Positions 1 through 14,187 of a stretch of 64,000 bases of DNA are shown in pieces (the first letter of the stretch is position 1; the number at the start of each line of letters is the position of its first letter). The DNA is from Trogon surrucura. Taxonomy: Eukaryota; Chordata; Aves; Trogoniformes; Trogonidae. The notes under the pieces are model-generated. The model was not told the DNA's origin, did no database searches, and was given only the letters and a program-made list of their open reading frames with translations. A program made the translations under genes and the position numbers. Location: NCBI GenBank assembly GCA_020746105.1, contig CM036619.1, positions 14,174,238 through 14,238,237 of the forward strand, read 5' to 3'.

Positions 1-2297
1 TACATGATTGCACTGTATAAATACAGCAGGAGGTTAATCACCAGTGGAGGGAAAGAGCTGTTTAATGAAAAGAATATGTTGGCAGAAGAGCAAATGGTTA
101 TGAACTGTCTGTCCATGAGTAAATTTAGACTGAAAATTAGATGAAGGATTCTACTCATTAAGGAAGTGGGGGTCTGAAACAACCGCAAAAAGGGATAACA
201 GAGATAAAAATCCCAAGATAGGATTTGATCCATTAAGGAAAGGTTTACCTAAAGCAACAGTTTGCAGCTGAAGAGCTCTGGACCCAGAAGCACAGAAGGC
301 TCTTCCTCTTTCTATGTTTCTGTGTTCTTGATGCCCGTTTGAAGGGAAAACTAAACACGTTTCTAAGTTCTTTCTTATCTCAATGCTAACCATATGCCCT
401 AAAACGCACAGACAAGGACTTCCATCTCAACAAGGAAAGGGGAGAAATACTGAGAAGTGCTCTTGTAGTGTAAGGATGTACTGGACCTTTTCCTTCCATT
501 GGCTGAAGCACAAGTGCATGCTATAGCAATCAGAGACCACTGTAAAGACATCTTAGAACGAGCTCTTTGATTCTTGATTACTCTGTTTTACAATTGACTA
601 CATACTTGTTGAACTATGATGCCTATACATCACTAAATGCTAATATCATGGAAGTAGTAATTTTCCTTCTACTTCATTGCTGTCAATCTTACTAGGACAT
701 TGCATTTCTATTACTTATCGTTTATATTGCAATGATATCCAGTGATACCCCATTGTGTGAGGACTCCACGTGCAGAGCTCTACACAAGTGCATAAGTGAC
801 AATTCTTTCCTACTCCCCCCAAAACACCTAAAGCTTCTAGGATTGTCCATATAAAACACGGTACCAGTTGAAGCCCAATCCGTGCAAACAGTTCTGCAGC
901 TGTAAAAACAGACATATATATTTCCGTTTCATTGTGGTATGGCCAAGCAGTCACTTCTGCTCCAACAGTGAAGCGCTGAACAACTCATGCTTCCCACACT
1001 CAATGCTACTGGTTCTCAGCAAAACTATTAGCAGAGGTAAAGCAGAGACATTTTGTTCCTCAGTGGCTTATCGTTGTCACACTTTCACTCAATGGAGGAC
1101 AGCTCGGTGGCAGGACCACCACATGTTTCCAAACTGATCATGTGGTCTCACCATTTGAGCAATGTGGGAAGAGGCTTAAGCATCCCTGAGCTAAGGTACC
1201 ATGTACCTGAGAGCTCAGTGCATGCACAGGCCTCCACCACGGCACTTAGATATTTGCACTGATTTGGACTGAACTAGCACAACTTTCATTTCTGGTTAGA
1301 TTGAAAAACTCAAACTCATCAACAAATACTCAGGTGTTGAGAGAAAGGTAACGCTACCACTGGAAATGAGATTCTCTGTCACCTTGTGTCTCACAGAGTG
1401 TCTCAGGCGGAAACTGTCTTTCTCCCATTACGCAGTGTTATGCACCACTTTGCCCTAAAGGAAACGACTGTGTAAGGTTCAGTGGACATGTGACCCCAAA
1501 ATGGTTTGGAGTGTGCACGAAGCCTTTAGAGCAGCCACATCATCCCACCTGCTCTCTGCCATCAGCAGGTTCCCTCCTGCCTTATTACAGAGGAGGGCTT
1601 GAAAGCTAAGCTGCAGCTCTACTGTGTTTTTACTGGCAGTGATTACTCCAGGGCCCACTGTCATTGGACATCAGCTGCTTAAAGAAAGAATTTTTGAGGA
1701 ACAGTGTCTGGGAGTGAAGCAAAATGTACAGATTTCACAGGAAGAAAAAAAAAACAAAACCCAACAAACAAAATCCAAACAACTAATGCAGCTCATCAGA
1801 GAGACAGATGGCAGCTTCCCTCCCGACAGGCACCGTGGGGGCTGAGCTTGCTCAACTCCCTCTCGCTGCACTTTGATGTATTCCAGCAGCTGTATGAAAT
1901 TAATCCCAATAAATTAAACCTCTTGCAGGGATGAATGACCTGGATGAAAACTCTAGTGCTAGGGGCAATCAGCCATTGGAAATTTGGTGATCTCAGAGGC
2001 AGGGGAGGAGCACCATTTCACTGTAAAGCCCCACTTGTTGTCTGTATCATAGGTATTTGCTGAGGCAGGCAGAAAAAGCTCTGTCAGCAAAGGAAATCAA
2101 ATTAGGATCTAAAGCTCCTTCTCTATAACCACAGCAGTGCCAGCCCATTGACTTACAGCGATCAAAATCCAGTCTAGCATATCAAAGCTCTAAAAGCCAA
2201 CCTTCTCTAGGCAATTTGGGGAGGCTCCTTACCATAAATTTTAGAATTATCAATCCCATGAACAACCACTCTATGACCAACATGAACAATAGAAAGA
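1..2297. other. Intergenic flank, nothing recognised
   Basis: AT-rich unique-looking DNA. The only notable compositional feature is an A-rich patch at 1745-1790. No exon, RNA gene or known repeat was recognised on either strand. Confidence 0.5.
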
Positions 2298-3078
2298 GAA
2301 TCACAGAATCACACAGAATCACATAATCTTAGGGGCTGGAAGGGATCTCAAAAGATCATCTAGTCCAGCCCCCCTGCCAGAGCAGGGTTACCTACAGTAG
2401 GTCACACAGGAACGCGTCCAGGCGGGTTTTGAATGTCTCCAGAGAAGGAGACTCCACAACCTCCCTGGGCAGCCTGTCCCAGTGCTCTGTCACGCTCACA
2501 GTGAAAAAGTTTTTCCCAATATTTTTGTGAAACCTCCTATGTTCCAGCTTGCACCCATTGCCCCTTGCCCTGTCATTGGGTATCACTGAGAAGAGTCTGG
2601 CACCATCCTCCTGACACTCACCTTTGACATATTTATAAACATTTATGAGGTCAGCCCTCAGCCTCCTCTTCTCCAAGCTAAAGAGACCCAGCTCCTTCAT
2701 AAGGGCAATGTTCCACTCCCTTCATCATCTTTGTGGCTCTGCGCTGGACTCTCTCAAGCAGTTCCCTGTCTCTCTTGAGCTGAGGGTCCCAGAACTGGAC
2801 ACAATATTCCAGATGTGGCCTCACCAGGGCAGAGTAGAGGGGCAGGAGGACCTCCCTCGACCTACTCGCTACTCCCTTTCTAATACACCCCAGGATGCCA
2901 TTGGCCTTCTTGGCCACGAGGGCGCATTGCTGGCTCATGGTCATCCTGCTGCCCACCAGAACCCCCAGGTCTCTTTCTCTTACACTGCTTTCCAACATGT
3001 CAGTCCCCAACCTATACTGGCACATGGGGTTATTCTTTCCCAAGTGCCAAACTCTACAGAAACTCAACCTTTTTGAAA
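2298..3078 (-). mobile_element. CR1 LINE, 5'-truncated, 3' part of ORF2 with frameshift
   Basis: Read on the minus strand this is the 3' end of a CR1 non-LTR retrotransposon. It encodes the C-terminal region after the reverse transcriptase core, recognisable from [38 protein letters not shown] and [20 protein letters not shown]. The reading frame ends in FLCDLL and a stop near 2392. The reading frame is broken near 2690, where about a dozen bases appear to be missing. The 3' end carries the diagnostic octamer repeat (GAATCACA on the plus strand, three units at 2298-2325). The element is dead: it has no 5' region and a broken frame. Confidence 0.95.
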
Positions 3079-6000
3079 CACTTGGGTCTAAAATTAACAT
3101 TCAACTTAATCATAGCAAATTTTGCTCTGAGTTTTTGAGTGTCTTTACTGTGCTTATCTAGTTGGTTATCCCAGATTTTCGCTCTGCTTTAGGACCACTC
3201 CAATTAATATGACAATGTACATAAGACTCGGGGGGGTGAAAAATGAAGGAAGTCTCTGGAGCAGGTACTCCAGATGCAGTTGTTTCTGTGCTGTCAGCAC
3301 CAATCTCTTCTCAGCTCTGCAGCAGGCAACTGTTACACTCAGCAGGTATATTGCTGGATGGTTTTCTCTTGAACTTTAGGAGTAGAAGAATTTTTCAAGA
3401 AGCCTATGCCCACTGATTTCAACCTTGTCTTTGTGAACATCATAGTAATGTGCCCAAAGACACCAAATTTTCAAAATGAGAAAGAACTTCTAGGGATTTT
3501 TGTGGGTATGCTTTTTAAATGTCCTTTCATTTTTCGAGCTAGATGTCCCTTTACAGCTAGAGAATTGTTTATCCTCTATTGCACAAAGTGCCTGAAATGG
3601 AGAATACATTTGTTTTTCACAATGAAAACACTAACATAGAGATAATGCATGAGGAAGGAGTGGGGAAAATTGAGTGCTGGTCCTCTTTCACCTCCTGTCT
3701 CTGCCTCACTTTGCCTGGATATTCACTGCATGTGAAGAAGTTAAGCATCAGCTCGTAGCACATTCTGCTCCTGGTTACACGGTGTCTGAAGGTTCGTTGA
3801 CTGAAAGTATTAGCAAGAGCAACAGAGTACTTGCAGCTAAAACAGAACTTGTTAGTCTTTCCTGTTCCTTTCCAGGAAAACTGAGGTGAACATTCAAACT
3901 ACTTCTCTTTATGTCATCTTCTATGTTGAGGAGATTTTAACCCTTTGCTTTCCTACAGAAGGTAGGAAAATAGAGTTGCTGGGAAAGCACCAGGGATGTG
4001 TTTCTTAGGATCCAATGACCAAATAAAGTAACTTGCTACAGACAAATTTAACCTAGCAGATCCTTATGAAAGTACTTAAATATAGACTCATAGGCTATTT
4101 TCATTATAATTTATCGCAAATAAATGTGGCAGGAATCATAAGCACAAATATTTAAGAAGCAGGAAAAGGTGTTTTGTGTAGTTTCTCTGTTAATGTGGAG
4201 TAGCATTTAAACTGGAGACCCCAATGGGGTTTATCCCTGCTTACGGTACCCTGGTCCTCATTTTGCCTATGCAAAATAACAAACCCCAAAAGCCTAGACC
4301 CCACATTACCAAAGTATTTAAACAAGTCATAATTTTAAGCACCAAACTCTCAATTTCATACACGTAGAGGAGCAACATGCATTTAACCATCTGCTTCTGT
4401 AACTCCCTCACCTACTTATGGAGGGTTTTATATACTGGTATAAAGTGGATATAACAGTCTTGTTCTCATTCAAATGATCAGAGGCATCTCTCTGAAATGA
4501 TCACCTGAACAAGTGTCAGAATATTCTGTGTGAGAAATGAGGCCCCTGGACTTTGAAGACTTGGTTATGATCCCTTTGAAGCTCTCTGGACTGATAACTC
4601 AGCCTGGCTGCTCACTGGAGTGGATTCCTCTGGTACTGAAGGAAACAATCACCCTTGATGTAGTGTCATACAGTGAATACAGACACAGCGGAAGAAACAT
4701 GAGTCAGAGAGATAGCAAAGATGACACGTAATGGGAAATAACCCTGCTCCTCATTAACAAATAAGTATGTGGTAACCAGTAGATAGAGTGTGCCTCTGCA
4801 AACAGCCACCAATTACACAACCAATTGCACTGCCAGACAAAAAAGCTCTTCCAAGCAGGCAGTCCTGTTCTGCAACTTGTGTCCTTACCAGTGGGAAAGT
4901 GGTATCCAGATGCAAGGGATCACACGCCAACGTCCCAAGAGCAATGACACTGCAGACAACAGTCTTCCTTTCGAATCTTATCTATCATATCATTATTCCA
5001 CTGCAAAAATTACAAGAAAAGGTTTACTGCTTTTGCCTTTTTGTGTTATTCTCCTTTTCCATTCCTTTGCTTTATCAAAGGAGACACTAGAACTGCAGTA
5101 ACCCAGCAGCAGGAGATTTGCTTATTGTGGGATACATGTTTAAGGAGACATTGTCACCGTAATTTGGAGCCCTCTTCAGCTCCTATCTCTGTGAGGATGA
5201 GTGCCACCCTAGCAACAAACAATGCTGAGATATATTAAGGGTGAAATCCAGCTATTTCATATCATTGTCATGGAGTGGGATCAACTGATGTGTCAATCTG
5301 TGTTGCAATTCAACCCTAAATCTCGAAGGATTTCTCTTCCGTCAAATCTGTGACCCAGTCAGGCTCTTTTAATGTTGTTACTAACACCTACTTGTGAAGA
5401 CAGATTAGGGAGGAACTGATCAACCCCAAGTGCCTGTGTTAATTTCTTCATCAGTTCAAACACCATTGGTGTGATATGCTTGACCAGAATTGCTCCTAAA
5501 TCTTTTCTAATCTGCTATAATTTGCAACTGCTTTTACAAATAATCCATCTTCTCGAGAAGGTGCTATGATCAAATTTAATAACTAACTGATGCTACAGGA
5601 ATGAAATGCCAGGAGAAATTAGGAGGTGGGGTCCAGAGCACTAATCCCAAATGCCCACCTGATAACTCCTCCTAAGTCTGCAATGTGGGTGGGATCCCCT
5701 CATCCTAGGTAGCCCAGAGCCTGCTCATGCCATGGTCCATCAACCAGGTTTCTCCTAAAAAGCCTCACTGGGTGTTGTTCTCCCATCTCTCAGGCTGCAT
5801 GTTGGTGGTCACCACTCTCTTCTAAAAGAAGATGGATACTGGAGGAGGTGATGTCCTCTGTAATACATAGTAGCCAGGTGGCCAGAGGGCTCACCAAAAA
5901 AAAAGGGATGTCACACAGCAGTTATGTAACCCATAACACCTACCTGTTTTCAAGTACAACCTAACATGACACCTGATTTTATGAAGTGTGACTTTTTAAT

Positions 6001-8664
6001 AAAGGTACTGTAAATAGTCTGGCAGTGATGCCAGTGTAATTAATTCTCTGACAAAATTCACATTTTGCTACTAGTAACTCCAGTTAAGATGGGGGAAGAG
6101 GGATGAGAAAGAAGTAGAAATGTCTGATAGCTTAATCACATGTGGAAACAGGGGGATAGGTGGAGATTGAGTAAGAAAAAATAAATCTGTAATTGCCTTT
6201 ATTCTGCTTAATTACTTTTGGGGTGTAGGGGTATGAATATCCTTAATTGGTTCTCAACTAGTAATTCCCACTTAGACAGGGATTCCAAGGGAGAAAGAAG
6301 GAGAGGGAGAAAACCAGGGGAAGAGTGGAGAAAAAACCCCGCATTTTTCAGAAACTGGGACTTGTTACGTGTAGTCACTACAGGATCTTGTCCTTGAGCA
6401 ACTCCCAGTCAATGGCAGCATCTTCAAACAAGCAGCAGTAGTTACAAGGGTTCTGTAAATCTAGTGTAGTCCTCCTGCCTCTTTCTTGTGTTTTACTACA
6501 CAAATTTAACAAATCTCAAGTACTAAGTTCAGGTGGCACTTAGTGTTAAGCAAGCCACAGGTGATGGATGAGGGGGAAGGGACAGAAAGACAGCAACATT
6601 ACAAATGGGTGGAGAATAGTTATCTTTAAAAGACAACTGAGGTACAAACAGGAAACATAAACCAATTAAGTATTTGATTAAAAATTTCAGGATCTATCAC
6701 TGTAAGAAAAGAATGACAGAATTTATTAAATTCAGTATTAAAAGCAATTAAACAGTAAACATTACAATTATAGAACAGAAAGTGGAGTCAAGAGTTAAAA
6801 TCAACCCAAAATCAAGATTCCATGATTTCTACCAGTTCATCACTGACCTTGTGAAAACCGCACATTGTGATTCAATTTACTGGTTTCTAAAATTATTTTT
6901 TACTGTTCTTATACCTATATTTTCCTACCTACTAGAAATATTACAACATTCAACTTATTGAAGCTATCTCAGACAATTCAGTGCAAATTCTGCCTGAATA
7001 AAATCTTCAGGACTTAGCCATTTTGACAGCCTGACTATGGCATTATAACTCTGACATAAAAACTGAAATTGTATGGTTGTAACCCATATAAATGATGTAA
7101 TAGCACATGCAGGGAAAATAAAGGCATAAGAAGAAACAGAAAAATCTCTGGGCTGTTCTCCAAGAGAATTCTCTGTGGATGAAGCTATTACAGAAAAATA
7201 GAATCAAATGTGACAAATACAGACTTTAAAACACCATGAAACTGGAAGAACAGAAATGTCAAAAAAACCACCCCAAAACAGTGAGGTGAAAACATAGAGA
7301 AGTACCTGATGAAACCACCTACGCTTTTGTGCCCCTTTGGTCCATCTGTAACTATTACAACACCAATGTTAATGTTTGGTCCCTGCAGGGGAGTTACTGA
7401 AGACAGGCATGTGCAGAATTCCCCAGTCATCCTCAGGGCATCAGCCTGCCTCAATTCTTCTTTTCATTTTTTTTATAGACAAAGTGTGGATTAGTAACTT
7501 CACATGCTTGAAATTGCCAGATTTAATCCACAGAGCCCTAAGTCCGTACATATTACATAGCACTACAAAATCTTTCTGAGTATGGTGATATTTTCATTCC
7601 AGATGACTTACAGAAAATAATTAAAGGGATTATTAGCAAAGAAGTGTACCAAAATCCTTAAGCCTCCCATGATCAGCCTTCTTTCTTAGCAAGTCCAACT
7701 GACACTTCCACCACCCCATTTAACGTAGATTGTTCTGGGCATATAACATGTATTCCACCTAGACTCAAAACATCAGCTGGTCACATCTGCTGTGTCTCCA
7801 CTTTATTTGAGTAACTAGCCTGTCTGTAGAGTGATTTGCAGCTACTTCAAGGACTTCCCAAGTTACAACTCTGCGTAATCCACACATTTTCTGTTTGTTC
7901 CAAAAATCCAAGCTTAAAGAATTTTTAAGTCTCTTCTTTTCTTTTTTTTTTTCCTTGAACTACTGTAGGATAATTATTGCTGTTCTAATTTACTAGTTTT
8001 ACCCTGGGTTTTGTTTTAATTTGGTTGCATGAGCTCTTTTTTTTTTTTCTTTTTTTTTTTATTCCTGGCAATTTAAGATTCAAAAAACTAGTTTATGTAA
8101 ATGGAACAAATTATTTCAATTGCCAGTCCTGTTCTTCGTAAACATTTGCCTGTGGCACAAAACCAGCTCACATTTTTGACAAAGCTGTCAGGCAGGACTG
8201 TGCAAGGAAAAAGTGTGAGGAGCATGTGGTAAAGAGAAATCACTTCAATACTAACTGATGCTACACTTAGCCATTTCAGAAGCAAAACTTTTATACTAAA
8301 TTCATACATATTTATTAACCAAGCATCTGGACAGCAAGCAGCCATTCTGTTCAGGAGCAGTTAAGCGGCAGGAGCATCTTTGTTGGAAGCAGAAAAGTTG
8401 CCCAGACTGCAGAAAAGAACAGGGCAGCTGAAAGTCAACTCCCTTTTCCAAAGCTGGAGTCTCCTGTGTAGAGACGGTCTTCACCACAGAGAGGGGAAAA
8501 GCAGGAAGGATGTTGCTGGCTATATGAGAGAAGGGACATGTTGCCTGTGGAAATTGCTATGCACTCTGGGCTTACAATCTACCGCTCGTTCAAACTATTT
8601 CAATGTCCACACTGCAAAAACTCCCCACAGCAGAAGTGAAAAGTTTGTACAGTGATCAAATGTA
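3079..8664. other. Intergenic flank, nothing recognised
   Basis: No gene or named repeat was recognised. Open frames are short and lack domains. T-rich patches lie at 7945-7960 and 8037-8060. Confidence 0.5.
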
Positions 8665-8670
8665 TTTATT
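8665..8670 (-). terminator. AATAAA polyadenylation signal just after the 8678-9133 open frame
   Basis: The minus strand reads TGA, eight bases, then AATAAA followed by TACATTTGATC. The hexamer is common in AT-rich DNA; its position directly behind the only protein-like unique frame of this flank is what makes it worth noting. Confidence 0.25.
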
Positions 8671-8677
8671 TCTCAGC

Positions 8678-9133
8678 TCAGGGAAAACACCCATTCACTT
8701 CCACTCGACCCTCCCTGGCAAAGTTCATGTTTTCCTCAACGAGGGTTTTGACTGAGTAAAGACTCACTCTGCAAACTTTATCTCCCAAACAGTGAGGAAG
8801 TAATGACAGGTAGTTTTCAATGATTAAGTCATATAGTTGATTGCCATCTTCCATCCCCATAATTAAAGAGCTATAGGTGTTATGGTTAATGAATGCTTTA
8901 GTATGAGCTTGATTGCACATCCACTCATCAATGAAGTGATCTATTGTAATACCTGTGGAGCAGTGAATAATGTGTCTCTGATTTGGAAGTGAAAACTGAG
9001 ATGTGAAACAGTCCAGAAAATTCACAACCACTGTCAAAATTCCTGTCCACTCCCTCAGCATCCTAGTTTTTTTCCAGCTCCGCATTTTGTCCTTTACGAC
9101 AGAATATACTTCAGTAACTATCAGACTTTGCAT
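8678..9133 (-). CDS. Unrecognised 151-codon open frame, candidate terminal exon
   Basis: I do not recognise this product. From the ATG at 9133 the minus strand encodes a mixed, protein-like sequence (for example IIHCSTGITIDHFIDEWM and LIIENYLSLLPHCLGDKV) rather than the biased composition of a repeat shadow. The frame stays open about 16 codons upstream of the ATG, and a pyrimidine-rich stretch lies just before it, so a spliced terminal exon is possible. A polyadenylation signal AATAAA (plus-strand TTTATT, 8665-8670) sits about 8 bases after the stop. Against it: frames of this length are expected about once by chance in a window this size, and no upstream exon or family motif was identified. 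A faint resemblance of the TGITIDHF ... FINHNTYSSL spacing to the pyruvoyltetrahydropterin synthase fold is too weak to name it. Confidence 0.25.
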   Translation of the reverse strand: MQSLIVTEVYSVVKDKMRSWKKTRMLREWTGILTVVVNFLDCFTSQFSLPNQRHIIHCSTGITIDHFIDEWMCNQAHTKAFINHNTYSSLIMGMEDGNQLYDLIIENYLSLLPHCLGDKVCRVSLYSVKTLVEENMNFAREGRVEVNGCFP

Positions 9134-12100
9134 ATTGAGGTGAAGGAGAAAGAAGAACTGACTTGCATTACTAGTGTCACTTCATTCTATTACTGTCTTT
9201 CTACTCTTCAGTCTGAAAAAAAAACCAGTTCAAACAGCTCAGAGCAAACCTTTGAAAAATCAGTATCAGCCGTGTATAGGCCTTTGGGAGAAAAAAAATA
9301 ATTTCTTTCGCATGTTTCACAGAACACGTGAGCTTCCTTAACTGTCATAGTATATCTTCAGAATATTAAAAGGTCATTTGAATGATCTCTCATCTGATGT
9401 ACATTTGAAGTGACCACACACAGAGAATATATTTTTTCATAAAGAAAATCTGGAAATAAAGGAAGAATACCTCCTGATGCACATCCCACAGTTAAAAAAA
9501 ATAATGGGGAAATTTAGACATGTTTCTTTTTTGCAAACAATCAGCAGTGCTTATATTTGTTGTCTACTAAAGGCTATTTAAATAGCTTGTCTAAGAAAAT
9601 CTGCTGTAGCACATGCAGGCCTGTGAACCACTTGAAAACTGAACATTTATTTCTGGTGTTCAAGTTCCGCCCTCCGTATCACCTAAGATACATGATATCG
9701 ATTCCTTTCCCAAATGAAAAACTTAATGTCCACTAACTATGACTATTTCTATTCAAACCAGGTTTGATTTTGTCACCAACGCGAATTAAAGCCATGATTA
9801 AACAGGTCCTGTCTGTGAGCTCAGGCTGCAGTCTTTCTCACGCACGTGTCTGCACACAAAAGCCTCTTTCAGAAACGGCCGTGAAAAGTGCATAACCCAA
9901 GTGACAGCAGCCACCTGGAGTCTCCTGATCAATCCTGGTCAAAGATAGGTTTCCAAAGGCCTGCTTAGAAATCACCAAAAGGCCACTAATTAAACTTGTA
10001 TCCCTGTACAGACAACTTGGATGTGAAATCAGGATGGTCCTTATGTATCTGCCCTTTACATGCATGAGTTCATCTCAGTGCTGACTTGGATTTCTGAGTA
10101 AAATATGAGAATATATCCAACACAGACACTGGACAAGTTAAAGGCCGTTGCAGCACAAACTACAATACAAAACTCCGTATAAAACTTCAGCCCAGTCACC
10201 ACCCTTCAGTCTCCTGAACTCGTTGCAAAATATGCCCAATTCCTTTATTTTAAAGAGAGAGAAAAGAGCTCATGGCTGAATTGAGAAGTGGCTGCTGATC
10301 TGAAGTAGGAGCAAAACAAGAAGGAAAAAAAAAGCAAAGTCTCACCAAAATGTTTCATCTATTGCAAATAGCAGAAGCAAAGGCCACTGCCTTTGGGATC
10401 AGTGGATGTGGTTGACCTTGGTCAGTCTTACTATCGAACCCAGCTGTAAAACCAAGCCTCAGAGAGCAGGTTTTGCAAGGGGAGCCTGTGGAGGCACGGC
10501 AACTGACTCCGGCCCAGCTCCTCTGTGACCCCTCAGGACATCTGCTTGTGGGAGACTGATAATAACCTGCTCTGTCCCATCTTTCAGTCTGTCTGGCCCC
10601 TCTCGTCAACTCAATGTGAAAGTTAGGGCCTTTCTCGATTTGGGTTTCATAATGTGAGAAACAACCCCTTTGAACCATTTAATTCAACGTTTCCAATCAC
10701 TCCGATGTTGCAGGACTTTCTGCCTTGTAAAAGTATGAGAAAGGGGAAAAGAAGCACGTGACTGTCTTCTGACTAACATACAGAGTAGTCTGGGACAGAC
10801 GTCTCAACCAAAAGGTCAACTTGCAATATTCCTTTCACTTCACTAAAAGGCATTTTGCCTGCCGTGGCACCCACCACCGCAAAACGTCACCAGCCACGCG
10901 GCCCAGGGTTGTGCTGCTAGATGGGGTGGGATCTGTAACAATAACCAGAAAATAACAAACCTGGGGGAAAAAAAAGCTGCACTTTTGTTCTCTGGAGGCT
11001 CTGAGAAGCCCGTGGTTTCAGCCAGAAGCTGTTTGCATAGGAGCGGCAGCTGGCAGCTCTTACTCTCTGATCCTGCCTCCGCAGATGGATCACTGCACAG
11101 ACCTCGGTGAGCTGCTCAGCCTTTTTGCACCTGTCATTTTTCTTCATCTCTTAGATTTTAATTTTCCTTTGTGCTCGCGCTTCCTGCTAAAAAAGCCCTG
11201 CGCTACCCTGCTCATCCTCATCAGGATGCCCCTCCACGGCAGATGAATATCCGTGTTCCTGTTTCAAGAAGATGGAGAAATTGAAGAATGGAAATTAAAT
11301 TACTAGTCCACAGTCTCAGACCTCTCTGAATCAAAGCAATATCTTTTTGGTTTGTAGAGGTGTCCTCTTGCTACAAGATCATTTCTTTCCATCTAGTTCA
11401 GAGATAATAATATCTCTGTAACTAATCCCTGTGGTTGTTGTGAGAATCCACTGTTCATTGTGTTGAAAATCTACAGCAGTATAAAATATATTACTGATTA
11501 AAGACGACGACAAAGTCACAGTGAAAGTGGAAAATGACAGCTTTTCCTCTTAATTTTCAGGTTTTCATCTGTGGCAATAAGACATGCCTTAGCCCCCATT
11601 CTGATATTTCAAAAGCACTTTTCCAGAGGACATGTGCAGGTGGACGCTACCTGAGGAGAGAAGATTTAAAGACAAAGTGTTATTCTGAGCAAGGTATGGA
11701 CCATCACCATGAGGAAAATTTTTAAGAGACAGACAATAAAAATGTATATGATCAAGTGGAAAAGATGGTGGGAGAATTTCTAACATTTTGATGTAATTCA
11801 AGAGTAACATTTCCACAGTTAAGAAAATCCCTCCCAAGCTCTCCTGCACTTCCCTGTCCCTCAAGGGTTAAATAACCCGCTCAGTCCTGCAGAGGGACTG
11901 AATTCCAGGGAGCTTGTGTAAGCCCTTGGGGACCCCAGACATTAGAGCCAATGGTTTCAAAATCAAGCAGGGCTGGGCTGCACGAAAGGAAGGGATGAGG
12001 GAAGAGTTTGGAGCCCTGATTGGTGATTTTTTTTTTTGTAGATCCCAAACTAGAAATTATCTAGACTTTCTCCAGATGTCAGCCAGCACCTGGGCCTGCT

Positions 12101-14187
12101 TACAGCAGCCTGCTGTCCCTGAGGCCAGGGAGGGGGCCAGGCTGAGCACAAGAGGTTGAGAAAATCAGGCAGCTTGTTGTACAGACAGCTAACAAGCAAA
12201 CGTGCAGGATCCCGCAGCATCCACGTGAATTTGTTTTTTGTAACCAAATGGTGTAAAAATTGGCCTTTAAGACAGGCAAATGGTGTTAAACTTGGCTCAG
12301 AGTCCAGGACAGAGGCTTGTCTAGTCTGTGGTTAAAGTTTTTGCTGTCAGAGCTATGCTGTTTGAGAGTACAAAGAATTTACACCCCTAAATAGCACATC
12401 TGTGTATAGAAAGTCTTTTAATAACAAGAGTTATTTCACTGGAAATTGAATTTTTTTTTGTTTTGCTTTGTTTTCTTCCTCCTTTAATTCCCAAGTATTT
12501 TATCACAGTTAAATGCTCTCTTAGAATAAGAAAATGTACAAGAACCTTGTATGCACCAGGGGAAGTTTGCCGGTCAAGTTGAACCATGTAGACGTGCAAA
12601 TCCTCTCAGTGGAGACACAGTTTATAAAGACAAAGGAGATGTGTATCTAAATGGCCTGCTCACGACACCAAGCTCCTTTTAATGTAGACAAAACTACTGT
12701 TTATTTTGTTATTCTGATAAGTACTAGCCCATTTTAAAATACTGAATTATTAGACTTGAAGTTATTAAGGTTTAGCTTCTAGTTCCTCTGCCACTTGGGA
12801 GAACAAATCTTCCCAGAGATCCCAATTAAGAAGAAAAGAAAAAAATAAAGAGGAAAAAAATTGGGCACCAAAATGAGTTAGGTTTCAGCACGGATGAGAT
12901 ATAGCCTTTCACCGTTTTTGGAAACTTCCCCTTTCCAATTAGAGAATACAGCTGCTCAGATAGTGTCATGTCTGTTCAGCAAGAAGCAGGCACAATTGCA
13001 AGCACTTGTAGCATCAATAGGGGCCATTGTTCAGAAAATATTGCCATTGAAATATTGTAAATGCGAATAGAATTAACTTCCCATTCATCTTTGCTGTCAC
13101 ACTCTGTTTATTTTACTGTGTTGTCTGAATGAAAGCACAGCCTCTCATATGCTCGTAGGTCTCATATCACCTAACAAATGTCTGATTGTATTCACTGCTC
13201 TTCCCTTCCTCCCCACTGAGCTTCTAGCAGGGGTTTGGGCATTAACAAACCCTCTTCCCAAATTGTCATTTCCTGCTCAGAATGTTATATAAGGCCTATT
13301 TCTTCTTCATGTTATTGTGTGCAAAGCCCTTTATACTGCTCTTCTACTTAAGGAACAAAAGACACTTGTTCAGCAGCAGAGGAGAATCAAAAGAACAGAT
13401 TCTTTCAGGTAATGGCACGCTTCCATTGATCGGTTTTCTCCCATGGACACTGCGTACTCCGTCCCTTGCTGCGAAAGAGAGTAAGATGTCAGATCCCAGA
13501 GGAAGTTAATCACACTTGACTAGCTACACTCTGTCCTGAATTATGAGTATCATGAAACAACACAAGTTGCTGAAACCAATATTCTTTGATCACTTCATTC
13601 CTTTGTAGCCTCAATCTTCCTGGTTTCTCATTATGTTCTTGCAGATTTAAATCAGTTTTATTTATAGTGAACAGAGTATCATTCTCTTATTGACAGTAAA
13701 CACGTAACTCGATTTTAATTATTTTTATCACTGTAGGATTTACGGCACAGAATCGCAGATACCACGAAGGAGACCGCATGTGCGTGGAGATGAGTGTGAG
13801 CCTATGTGACAGAGAGCTGGGAGAGGGCAGGAGTTAATTTTATACTGAGCGACCTTGACTTTTGCCTCTAATGCTGCAGTTTTTTTAAATCCTCCTGTTT
13901 TTATAGGATCTGCATCAAATCCCATTATATGGATAGGAATCTTACAACGGGTTTTAATGTGAGGTGGATTAGATCCAGTCACTAAAAGGTGTTGATTGAC
14001 AGTCAACATGGTTGTATCTATCACTTAGTCATTTTCCAACATTTGCTAAAAATAGGGAAGGCACAACTGATATGTGCAGTGGACTGTGCTCTGCTGACCT
14101 GCTGTCTGCAAACAACAACCTGACTGATGTGGCTGGGAAAGCACAGATCATTTTGACCCTATCTTCCCTTCCACTAACTCAGACTTA
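9134..14187. other. Intergenic flank, only a MIR-like remnant recognised
   Basis: Apart from the MIR-like fragment near 11.4 kb nothing was recognised. No upstream exon that would complete the 8678-9133 frame could be identified, although minus-strand frames at 9838-10065 and 10355-10678 lie on the right side of it. Confidence 0.45.
11385..11500 (+). mobile_element. MIR-like ancient SINE fragment
   Basis: The order of motifs TTTCCATCTAGTTCAGAGAT, AATAATATCTCTGTAACTA and GGTTGTTGTGAGAATCCACT parallels the MIR segment CTCATCTGTAAAATGGGGAT and its continuation GGTTGTTGTGAGGATTAAAT. MIRs predate amniote divergence and survive in birds as such remnants. The match is by eye. Confidence 0.5.

Noticed and set aside
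2392..3100. Host protein-coding gene on the minus strand
   Set aside because: Both frames are the ORF2 3' part of a truncated CR1 with an internal frameshift.
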